NCBI GenBank assembly: GCA_036936605.1
Contig: JAUPFV010000001.1
Span: 314,294,809-314,358,808, forward strand
DNA length: 64,000 nucleotides
Reading direction: 5' to 3'
DNA from: Limnanthes douglasii subsp. nivea
Lineage: Eukaryota > Streptophyta > Magnoliopsida > Brassicales > Limnanthaceae
Part shown: piece by piece, positions 10,568 through 19,556 of the stretch
Layout: each line of letters begins with the position of its first letter
Position numbering within the stretch: the stretch's first letter is position 1
Position numbers and translations under genes: made by a program
The notes under the pieces: model-generated
Database searches by the model: none
What the model was told of the DNA's origin: nothing
What the model saw: the letters and a program-made list of their open reading frames with translations, nothing else

Positions 10568-12412
10568 ATGAATCCGGATAATCCAGAGCTTCCACCATCT
10601 TTGCTCAAAGTGGTGGAAGAGAATGATGAGTATACTGTTCAAGAACGCGACAGGTTAAAGCTTGAAATAGAAGCTCTGAGGGCTGAAAAGGCCAAAATGG
10701 GTGTGAAAGAAAAATCCAAGGCCTCGGTTGTTCATCACACCGATAACCCCAGAGAGCATGAGGTTTCCAAAACTCATGTGAGCACTAAAAAGACTCATAC
10801 TGGTTCTAAAAAATCTCACCGGTCCAAGCCTGTGGAGAGTTCTGACTCAAGTTCGGAATCTTCGGACAGCTCTTCGGACAGTGAGGGAAATGAAAAATCC
10901 TTGTCCTCTAGCAGTGATGAGGGACGAACCAGGAAGAAACAAAAGCAAGTTAAGAAGTATTCTAGAAAAAGAGATCACCATGGAAGAATGAAGAGGCATA
11001 TTGGAAAAGGGTCATCTCACAACCGGAGGCATGTAGACCGGATGCTGATGGATCCTTTTGCCTTCCATGATGAGCCAGCTATCTTTGCAACTCCTAATGA
11101 GGATACTGTGTTCAGTCGTGGAAGGAATTGGAGACAATCACCATTGTCTTCTAAAATTCTGTCCGGGAACCTCCCCAAGAGGTTTGACAGCACCAAGATG
11201 GAGAAGTACGATGGCAGTACTGATCCGGACAATCATCTGGAGCAATTCAAGAACTTCATGATGAACTTTGATGATGATGATAAACTACTCTGTAGGGAAT
11301 TCTCCCAATCTTTCACGGGGACTGCTCTGAAATGGTACAACAGCCTGCCTCAGGGTTGTATCAGAGACTTTGATACTTTTTGGGTGGCCTTTCGAAGGCA
11401 GTTTGTGGGGAGTAAGGAGCTGAAGGGTAATGGAGATACCATAATCCATTGTGCCCATGAGACAAATGAGTCGTTAAAGGAGTACATAAGTCGTTTTGTA
11501 AACACAAAAAACGGGTTAGCTGATTGCTTTGAACAGGTGGCAATAGCATCCCTAAGACAAGGTTTGAACCCAGGCAACCTGGCTGATTCGGTGACCAGGA
11601 AGAAAGCCATGACCTGGGGAGGATTGCTAAACCAAGTTGGCAAGCAAATAAATGTTGACGAAACAAAAAAGACCAGGGTGCACAGACAGGTGAGATCCAC
11701 CCCGGTGGCACCAACTCCAAATCAAAACCAGTCCGGGAACAAAGCTAGAGAAGCCGAACAGGGGCATGGTAGGGGAAAAGCTCAGTCTCAACCAGCTGCT
11801 CCTGCTCAAAGTCAACAGTCTAGAAACAAAAGAGGGCCATGGGTCCAACCGGAGTGGTTTACAGAACTCAAAGAAAGTGTGGCAACCATTTTCGATAAAA
11901 CAAAAGACGAGGTACACTACCGGAGACCAGCAACCTTGCAGTCTCCCAGAGAGCATCGAAACAATTCCTTTTGCCAATACCACAATGATATTGGCCATAC
12001 CACTGATGATTGCATAGCATTGAAACAAGAAGTACAAAACTTGATTGAAAGAGGAAAGTTGGGTGCATACGTTAAAAGGAGAGGAGGCAACAGGCCTGAC
12101 AACACTCACCGGGTTGGTCCGAGTAACGCTGCCCCGGAGGGGGCTATGGTAATAGTTGAGAGGTTTGATGTGGAGTCTGAATACTTGGATCCTGATCCAA
12201 CACGAAACAGAGTGGGTGCTATAGAGGAGCGTTCTAGATCGGTCTCCGGGCTCATTAAATTCTTCGAGTCACTGACAATTTTCGGAGGGGACACTATGAC
12301 AGCTCCTACTACTTCTTCAAGAAAAAGGCATGTTCATAATTTGGCCTCCCAGCTAGAAGGAGGCATGACCTCTTATCATTCCCATTCATTGTCTTTGATG
12401 GGGATGATTTAA
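10568..12412 (+). CDS. gag: Gag of element C
   Basis: An open frame of 614 codons from the ATG at 10568. The same frame is open upstream to 10409, but that start lies inside the LTR, so I prefer MNPDNPELPP. The N-terminal part has a charged helix and a Ser/Asp-rich stretch (SSDSSSESSDSSSDSEG). The capsid core follows (YDGSTDPDNHLEQF, WYNSLPQG, FRRQFVG), then a basic, Gln-rich linker and one knuckle, CQYHNDIGHTTDDC (C-X2-H-X4-H-X4-C). Gag packages element RNA in cytoplasmic particles. The frame ends just where protease begins in another frame. This is the only long intact structural gene in the window. Confidence 0.9.
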   Translation: MNPDNPELPPSLLKVVEENDEYTVQERDRLKLEIEALRAEKAKMGVKEKSKASVVHHTDNPREHEVSKTHVSTKKTHTGSKKSHRSKPVESSDSSSESSDSSSDSEGNEKSLSSSSDEGRTRKKQKQVKKYSRKRDHHGRMKRHIGKGSSHNRRHVDRMLMDPFAFHDEPAIFATPNEDTVFSRGRNWRQSPLSSKILSGNLPKRFDSTKMEKYDGSTDPDNHLEQFKNFMMNFDDDDKLLCREFSQSFTGTALKWYNSLPQGCIRDFDTFWVAFRRQFVGSKELKGNGDTIIHCAHETNESLKEYISRFVNTKNGLADCFEQVAIASLRQGLNPGNLADSVTRKKAMTWGGLLNQVGKQINVDETKKTRVHRQVRSTPVAPTPNQNQSGNKAREAEQGHGRGKAQSQPAAPAQSQQSRNKRGPWVQPEWFTELKESVATIFDKTKDEVHYRRPATLQSPREHRNNSFCQYHNDIGHTTDDCIALKQEVQNLIERGKLGAYVKRRGGNRPDNTHRVGPSNAAPEGAMVIVERFDVESEYLDPDPTRNRVGAIEERSRSVSGLIKFFESLTIFGGDTMTAPTTSSRKRHVHNLASQLEGGMTSYHSHSLSLMGMI

Positions 12413-12897
12413 GAGACATTGCTGGCCCTCATGAGGATGCTGTTGTTATAGGAGCATCTATAGGGGGCAATGAGATAAGGCGAATTCTGGTAGATATTGG
12501 AAGCTCTGCCAATATCCTTTTCCTAGACACTTACAAGAAAATGAAAAATCCAGCTGTGATTCAAAAGTCGGACAGGTCAATCGTGGGCTTCACGGGCAGC
12601 TCAGCCGATGTGATCGGGGAGTTTGAAGAAGAAGTGTTGTTGGGCAGGGGCCCTTTCAAGAAAATGGTTAGAATACTCTTCATTGTGGTGGATTGTCCCA
12701 CCTGCTATAATGCTATTCTAGGGAGATCTTGGCTCTCTAGGATGCATGCAGTGGCTTCGACAGTCCATCAGTGTCTAAAGTATGCTGTTCAGGGGCAGGT
12801 TGGGGTTGTCCGGAGCAGCCAAAAGATTGCAAGAGAATGTTATGCCACTGCCTTGGCTCCACGAACGTTGGGGGCAGTCCGTCTAAATGATCAATAG
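12394..12897 (+). pseudogene. pol: Protease of element C
   Basis: From FDGDDLRDIAGPHEDAVV the frame is one nucleotide back from gag, so a -1 step or an indel is needed to join them. The aspartic protease motif reads LVDIGSSANILF, with Ile where Thr, Ser or Asn normally follows the catalytic Asp. The flap-side and C-terminal parts (CYNAILGRSWL) are present. An in-frame TAG at 12895-12897 separates protease from RT. Protease would normally cut the Gag-Pol polyprotein. The changed DxG motif may reduce activity. Confidence 0.85.
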
Positions 12898-14808
12898 CAG
12901 TTTGAGGGCCTTTCTGGGGGTGAGGGTGAAATTGATGACCCCAGAGAGACCCATGGAGTATTGATTCCAATTGAGGAGGTTGAAACACACTGTTTGGAAG
13001 AAGGAAAAAGCTTCAAGATAGGGTCCAAAATGCCACCAATGCTGAAAGAAGGAATGTTGAAATTCTTGAAAGACCATCAGCATGTTTTTGCTTGGTGCAA
13101 CGCTGATGTTACTGGAGTTCCATCAGAGGTGATTTCCCATCACCTATCTGTCCGGAGAGATGTGGCACCAGTGGTACAAAAGAGGAGAGCTTTCTCAAAA
13201 GAAAAAGCTGATGTCATTGTACAAGAGGTTGATAGACTCACAAAGATGGGGCACATTAAAAAATCTCAGTACCCTTTGTGGACTGCCAATCCTGTCTTGG
13301 TGAAAAAGAAGAATGGCAAATGGCGTATGTGCATTGACTTCACAGACCTCAATCGAGCTTGCCCAAAAAACTTGTATCCGGTCCCCCGGATAGATCAGTT
13401 AGTAGACTCTACCTCTGGGAACAAGCTTCTCTCCTTCATGGATGCCTTCTCCGGGTACAATCAAATCCAAGTGGATCAAAAGCATACCACATTTGTCACT
13501 GATAGAGGTTTACACTGCTACAAGGTGATGCCCTTTGGCTTGAAAAATGATGGGGCTACTTATCAAAGGTTAGTCAATAAGGCATTTGCTGATCAAATTG
13601 GAAGAAATATGGAGGTTTACATTGACGATATGATGGTGAAAAGAGTGGATGAGCAGTTGCACTTGTCCGACCTCCAATAAACTTTTTCCAAATTGGCCAA
13701 AGTGAATTTAAAACTAAACCATGAAAAGTGTGTGTTCGGAGTGCAGTCCGGGAAGTTCTTAGGGTATATCATAAGTGAGCATGGAATACAGCCCGACCCG
13801 GACCAACTCAATGCTTTGTTCCAAATGGAGCCTCCTCGAAACATTAAGGAAGTACAGCGATTACCGGGGAGATTGGCTGCCTTGAACAGATTCATCTCCA
13901 GGTCTTCGGACAGGTATGCCCCATTCTTTCAAACCTTGAAGGGTGCAAAGGGGTTTGAATGGACACCACAGTGTAATGAAGCATCTAATGAAATCAAGAA
14001 ACATCTTTCCTCTCCCAAAAATTTGTTCAAAGCAGTTGATGGGGAGACTCTCTTTGTATATCTGGTTGTTTCAAGTTGTGCCATCAGTGCTGTGTTAGTG
14101 AGGGAGGTTGATGGGCATCCTCACCCAGTGTACTACATCAGCAAAAGCTTGATTGATGCTGAGAGGCGTTACTTGAAACTCGAAAAACTGGCATTGGCCT
14201 TGGTGATAGCTGCAAGAAAAATGAGGCCCTACTTCCAAGCTCATCCTATCATTGTCCGGACATCTTTCCCTTTAAAGAATGTCCTTCAAAAAGCAGACAT
14301 TTCAAGCAGAATGACAAAGTGGTCAGTAGAGTTGGGGGACTTCGACATAGACTTTGCTCCCCGAACAGCAGTAAAAGCTCAAGCTGTGGCTGACTTTCTG
14401 GTTGAATTCCATTCTGATAGGGATTCCGAACAACCTACCGATTCAAAAGATAAGAAAGTATGGATTGTCCGAACAGACGGAGGATCCGGTACCATGGTAT
14501 CTGGGGCAGGGATATGTCTCACTTCCCCATACGGGGACAACATGTTCCAAGCTATTTGTTTTGCTTTCAGGGCATCCAATAATGAGTCCGAATACGAAGC
14601 AGCTATAGCTGGGTTAAAATTGGCCTACATCTGTGGAGCTAAAAGGGTCAAGCTACTAAGTGATTCCCAGTTGCTAGTCCACCATGCCTTGTGCCTATCA
14701 GAAGCTAGAAAGGAACAGTTGGTCAAGTATTTACTCCTCCTCAAAAATGAGGCATTGAAATTTAAAGTGTTGTCTATGAGCACATCCCCCGGGCAGAAAA
14801 TGAGCTAG
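12898..14808 (+). pseudogene. pol: Reverse transcriptase and RNase H of element C
   Basis: The RT fingers and palm are well kept: VKKKNGKWRMCIDFTDLNRA, FMDAFSGYNQI, MPFGLKNDGATYQRLVN and the active site YIDDMMVK (about 13615). An in-frame TAA at 13678-13680 breaks RT just before the thumb, and the same frame then continues through VNLKLNHEKCVFG. RNase H follows with RTDGG, NNESEYEA and LSDSQLLV, so its catalytic Asp, Glu and Asp are visible. A frameshift near 14770 ends this frame, and the reading passes to the third frame (YEHIPRAENELADSL). It would copy element RNA into DNA if intact. Confidence 0.9.
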
Positions 14809-16175
14809 CAGACTCACTGGCAACGATAGCATATACGGAGTCCTACCCATGGATCCATGTGCTTGAAAGCCCCTCTATTCAGCTCGATAAAGGTGAAAAA
14901 GAGGAAGTCTTTGAAATACAAGTAAATCAGCCTCAAGACTGGAGGTCTCCTCTTGTACAATATCTGTCCGATGGTATCGTGCCCTTGAATAAATCACAAG
15001 CCAGAACATTGAAGCACAGGGCTCGTGGTTTCCTTATGTTAAGAGAAGTGTTATACAAAAAATCCTATAGCAAACCTCTCCTACGTTGTTTAGGGGATCA
15101 TGAATCATAAATGGTTCTCTCCGAATTGCATGATGGTGAGGGATCAACCCATTGTGGATTTAGAGCTTTAACAAGAAGAGTGCTACTCTCCGGATACTAT
15201 TGGCCATCAATTATGAAAGATGCTAAGGAGCTGGTAAGAAGGTGTGACCCATGCCAGAGGTACAGCAATGAAATTCATGTACCAGCCATTCCTTTGGAAT
15301 CAATTTCTGAGCCCATCCCTTTTGCTCGATGGGGATTGGACTTAGTTGGGCCTCTCCCTATGGCGTCCGGAGGGCGTAAAACTATAATTGTGGCCATTGA
15401 CTACTTCTCGAAGTGGGTAGAAGCAGCTCCCTTGGCAGGGACAACCTCGAAAGCTGTCATAAAATTCATTTTGTCCAACATATGTTGCAGATTTGGTGTC
15501 CCTCAGAAAATAACAACAGAAAATGGGCCACAGTTTGACAATAGAGAGATGGAAAGCTTCTGTGCCTCAAGAGGTATTCAGCACTGCTTTTCTTCACCTT
15601 TCCACCTACAAGCCAATGGGCAAGTTGAGGTGGCTAATAGAACAATACTGTCCGGTTTAAAGAAAAATTTGGAAGGGGCTGCTGGGAAGTGGCCTAGTTA
15701 TCTACAAGAAGTCTTGTGGGCCTACCGGACAACACCTGGGGCTGCAACACAAGAATCCCCTTTTGCCTTGGTCTATTGAATGGATGCAGTAGCCCCCATA
15801 GAGAAGACACTCCCCTCCTTTCATGTTCATAACTTCTCCGGACAGGCTAATGAGATGGCAATTAGAAATCAGCTTGATTTGATCGAAGAAAGACGGGTGA
15901 AAGCTCATCTTAGAATGGCACACTATCAGGGCTTGATGAGAAGCAGGTTTGCTTCTAAAGTTAAAAGAAGAGATTTTCAACCAGGAGATAGAGTATTAAG
16001 GAAAGTTTTCTTGCATACTAAGGAAAAGCTCTTCAGAAAACTGGCCCCCACTTGGGAGGGTCCGTATACTGTGGTTGAAAGAATCAAGCCTGGGACATAC
16101 TGGTTGGAAGACAAAGATGGCAGGGTTTTAACTCACCCTTGGAATATTGAACACCTTCGAATGTACTTGGAATAA
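14770..16175 (+). pseudogene. pol: Integrase of element C
   Basis: This is one reading frame broken by TAA (15108-15110) and TGA (15777-15779). The zinc-binding region shows GYYWPSIMKDA and CDPCQRY. The catalytic core shows WGLDLVGPLPM (first Asp), then TTENGPQFDN, where Glu replaces the usual second Asp, and GQVEVANRTI (Glu kept). The C-terminal part holds LAPTWEGPYTVV and ends HPWNIEHLRMYLE, as in other Tat pols. Two stops plus the Asp-to-Glu change make active integrase from this copy unlikely. Confidence 0.9.
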
Positions 16176-16628
16176 CACTTGCGTAAATATTTACTTGTTT
16201 AAACATCCATGTAAATATTTGGGGGCATACCTTTCCCTCTTCGGTGGTACGGAGAGATTTCAATAAAACTTGGTGCCTTCTTCAAAATTCTCTAAGTATT
16301 TTCAAAATTTTGTCTCTTATCATACTACCCGGGTTAAAAGATCTAAGGGCTATTTAAATTCTAGCCGGAGAGTCTTAATACTCTCACAATACAATAAAAC
16401 TACTTAAACTCCAGCTATTTAAACAAATAATGAAAGAAAAGGATGGTTGAGCAAAATAAAATATTCATTCAACAACTTAAAACTGCCTTGGCCTTCCAAG
16501 GACGTTTTGAACAAGTTTGGGCACAGTACAAAAATCTGTCCGAATAATACGGACACCATCACAAAAAGAGTGCCTTGGCCTTCCAAGGACTTTAGTTCGA
16601 ATAAAAGATAAACAAAATAAATTATAAG

Positions 16629-17330
16629 TTAAGGTTGAGCCTTTGAAGATGGCTCACCCTCATTTGCTTTCTTGCCCTTGATGTCGCTCTTCTCTTCGAC
16701 TATCTTCTTACCCTTAGGGTCAATCTCTTCCTCACCTGGGCTCTCTCCGGTTTCATCTTCATCACCGGACGAAGACTCACTGGAGTACCTCTCATCAACC
16801 ATGGTCCAGTATGGGAGATCATCATCATCCACATAGCGCCATAATTCCCCTAGTCTCCTCTTCGGGAATTTCTCGTGAAACAGGAGGACCATATCAGACT
16901 TCACCTTTTGGATCATTAGCTCCTCGCTTTGGATCATCTCCCTGGCATAGGCGTTGATCTTGGCCTTGATCATGGCCTCTTGATCCCTCACCAAAGCAGC
17001 CTTTTCTTCAGCAGCCTGAGTCACTGCGTTCTCTAAAGCGATCTTGTCAGTGGTCAGGTTGGTGATGAGCTTCTCCTTTGCTGCAGTTTCTCCCCTTGAT
17101 ATTTTCAGGTCCTTCTCCAGTCGGGACAGTTTAGCCCGGAGATCTTTTATGGTCTCTTCCAAAGAAGCAACTTTTGTGTTGCTTTCCTCTTGATTCTTCT
17201 TTAACTGATCGTTTGCCTCTTTAAGCAAGTCAACCTTAGTAGCAGCAGTCCGGAGGTCCTCGGACAGTTTCTCCTTCTCAGACTTGAGGTCTTTGATGGT
17301 GTCTGCCTGACTTCGGACTTGCCTTTCCAA
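16629..17330 (-). CDS. Antisense accessory ORF of element C (coiled coil, acidic tail)
   Basis: An open minus-strand frame of 233 codons between pol and the 3' LTR. Residues 1 to about 125 are heptad-rich and charged, a likely long coiled coil (KLSRLEKDLK, ATKVDLLKEAN). A short globular-looking segment, MVLLFHEKFPKRRLGELWRY, follows, then an acidic Ser-rich stretch and a Lys-rich end. Tat-group elements such as maize Grande are known to carry an antisense ORF here, but its function is unknown. It is unbroken, while pol of the same element is not. The N-terminal domain found in the element A version is missing, so this may be a 5'-shortened form. Confidence 0.8.
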   Translation of the reverse strand: MERQVRSQADTIKDLKSEKEKLSEDLRTAATKVDLLKEANDQLKKNQEESNTKVASLEETIKDLRAKLSRLEKDLKISRGETAAKEKLITNLTTDKIALENAVTQAAEEKAALVRDQEAMIKAKINAYAREMIQSEELMIQKVKSDMVLLFHEKFPKRRLGELWRYVDDDDLPYWTMVDERYSSESSSGDEDETGESPGEEEIDPKGKKIVEEKSDIKGKKANEGEPSSKAQP

Positions 17331-17586
17331 AGTAAGTACTGGCTGTCATTAATGGCATTTAAAAAAGGTAACTTGTTCGAGAAAGTGGTGCGAAGTTCAA
17401 GGTGAAAAAACGGCTAAAGTGACCAATCAGAGAGTGACACGTGTCCCATTAACTCTGGCAAGAACCGTTTGGAATTCGTAACGTTCGGTCTGTCCGGGTT
17501 TATCCCCAACTCTCTTCGAATTGAAAACCACTTCCTAAATCGGACAGTTTTTCAGTTCTTTGACAAGGACACTTGTTCAAACACCT

Positions 17587-17596
17587 AAAAAAGGGG
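17587..17596 (+). other. Polypurine tract of element C
   Basis: AAAAAAGGGG four bases before the 3' LTR, the expected place and composition for plus-strand priming. Confidence 0.8.
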
Positions 17597-17600
17597 CTCC

Positions 17601-18049
17601 TGATGAGTCCGAATTCGGAATGCTCCCCGGAAGGACAGACCAATGTAAATCTCTCCGTAAACCGGACAGACACTAAGAACTTAAATCGGACAGGACTTTT
17701 GAACCGGACAGATGACTTCGAACACTGTGAGCCTAAGGCTGTTCGAACTATGACTAAAGTACTAAAAAACCTAAACACTTTCTGACTAAGCTACCTGCCC
17801 ATCTGCTTAAAACTCATGGGTCTTTAAACATGACCCGGGTCCATTAAACATGACCCGAAAGCCCATAAGGGCCCAAATATCATACTATAAATACCCAACC
17901 ACCAGCATTAACTATGGGTAACAAAAATTAACTGCTGCCAAGCTGCTTAATTCTCTCTCCACCTTGAAACACCTTGAAACACCCTTACACCGCCTTAAAA
18001 CTCCACTTGAAATTACTTGCCTACCCCTAGGCTATTTTTATCCACACCA
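17601..18049 (+). repeat. 3' LTR of element C
   Basis: 449 bp, same ends as the 5' LTR, preceded by the purine tract at 17587-17596. Confidence 0.95.
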
Positions 18050-18054
18050 ATATT
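18050..18054. other. Target-site duplication of element C, right side
   Basis: ATATT directly after the 3' LTR, matching 10041-10045. Confidence 0.95.
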
Positions 18055-18183
18055 TAAACAAATTAATCATTTATTCAAATAATGCATTCAAATTATTTTC
18101 AGTTTGACTTAACCGACTCCCACTTATGTATCAAAACAATTACTTCACTCTAGACATATATCCTTTCAAATCTGATTATCCTG

Positions 18184-18420
18184 ACCAACTAGTGTTGGAA
18201 CTTTTTAATTGTGGCCAACTAAATTTGGAACCTTGTAATTATGACCAATTAATATTTGTACATTTACACATTCCCAACCAATGTTGGAACTTTGTAAATG
18301 TGACCAACTAAAGGTGGAACCTTTAAACATGACAAACTAATGTTGGAACTTGTTAAATGTGACCAACTAAAGTTGGAACCTTTACACATGAACAACTAAT
18401 ATTGGAAACTTTCAGATATG
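18184..18420. repeat. Minisatellite, 8 units of 29-30 bp with internal hairpin (left)
   Basis: Eight diverged units with consensus near ACCAACTAAAGTTGGAACCT followed by a T/A-rich part ending in ATG or GTG. Most units keep CCAAC and GTTGG about 4 bases apart, an imperfect palindrome. Confidence 0.85.
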
Positions 18421-18543
18421 TCTATCAATATCCAAAGAAATAAAATGAAATTAGAAGATTTATAAAAGGAAAAACGATTCATAGAATTTAAGTGGTTCAT
18501 ACTCCTCATTAAAACCTCCCGGAGCCACCAGGGTAGGAAACAA

Positions 18544-19556
18544 TATGTCCTCGGATATTTACATAAGAGAAATAAAAGATAAATATTATATTTCTTTAAA
18601 ATTATTTGAGACAGAGTCTTAAGTGCTCAATATTCCACGAATTTTGAAGAGGATTGGCTTCTCGATCTACCTATCGATAGGTTCCAAACTTAATTCTTTC
18701 AAAACTAAATAGGGGCCTTCCCAATTGGGTGCTAACTTCCCTAGCCTTTTATTTTTATTTTGTAGATAACCTTTTTTAAAAATTTATCCCTCATTTTGAA
18801 ATTTCTTATTCAGGCCTGCGACGCAGATCGGCTTCTCATGAGATTCTGATAAAGAAGAGATCTTAGATGTGCCCTTATTCGCTTTTATTTAATCATATAT
18901 AGCTCAATGTTGTTTGTCTATATCATTCTCCTTTCAGAATAATTTTAAATTTGGAAAGACGGGAGAGTATACTCAGTTAGGGTTACCGCATTCATCCCTT
19001 AAGCCAATGCAAATAGGGGTTCTTGTGTTGTTATTCGGTGTGTAGTACAGTATGTCCTCGGATATTTACATAAGAAGAATAAAAGATAAATATATTTTTT
19101 CTTTAAAATTATGTGAGACAGAGTCTTAACTTCTCAATATTCCACGAATTTTTAAGAGGCTGGCTTCTCGATCGACCTATCAATAGGTTCCAAACTTAAT
19201 TATTTCAAAACCCAATAGGGTCCTTCCCAATTGGGTGCTAACTTCCCTAGCCTTTTATTTTTATTGTGTAGATAACCTTTTTTAGAACTTTATCCCTCAT
19301 TTTGAATTCTCTCATTCAGACCTGCGACGCATACCAACTTCTCATGAGATTCTGATAAAGAAGATATCTTAGATGTGCCCTTATTCGTTTTTCTTCAATC
19401 ATATATAGATTGATTTTGTTTGTCTATATCATTCTCCTTTCAGAATAATTTTAAATTTGAAAATACGGGAGAGTATACTCAGATGGGGTTACCGCATCCA
19501 TCCCTTAAGCCAATGCAAATGGGGGTTCTTGTGTTGTTGTTCGGGGTGTAGTACGA
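18544..19556. repeat. Two tandem 507-bp units over the integrase end of element B (left)
   Basis: Units 18544-19050 and 19051-19556 both start TATGTCCTCGGATATTTAC and both contain the minus-strand integrase C-terminus. The two units differ from each other by several percent. The right segmental copy has one unit only (54171-54676). Confidence 0.85.

Larger units (their letters stand above)
10046..18049 (+). mobile_element. Young Tat-type Ty3/gypsy element C with 449-bp LTRs
   Basis: A complete insertion of 8004 bp. TG...CA LTRs of 449 bp flank gag, pro-pol and an antisense ORF. The target duplication ATATT is perfect (10041-10045 and 18050-18054), and the right segmental copy still has the single empty site at 53678-53682. 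The two LTRs differ at 5 positions by my count (about 1.1%). The element sits between the integrase end and the antisense ORF of older element B. Despite its youth, pol carries several in-frame stops, so it is probably not autonomous. Confidence 0.95.

Noticed and set aside
11350..12109. Overlapping minus-strand ORFs of 116-160 codons inside gag of element C
   Set aside because: Shadow frames of a well-supported Gag reading frame, with no domain match.
12361..12412. Programmed -1 frameshift between gag and protease in element C
   Set aside because: No clear slippery heptamer was seen in the overlap, and a simple indel is equally likely given the other lesions in pol. Comparison with sibling copies would decide.
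16629..17330. The 233-codon minus-strand ORF as a host coiled-coil gene
   Set aside because: It lies inside element C between pol and the 3' LTR, the known place of the antisense ORF in Tat elements, and has a partner in element B.
18184..18420. CRISPR-like array
   Set aside because: The units are directly adjacent with no unique spacers, the repeats are diverged, and the host is a plant.
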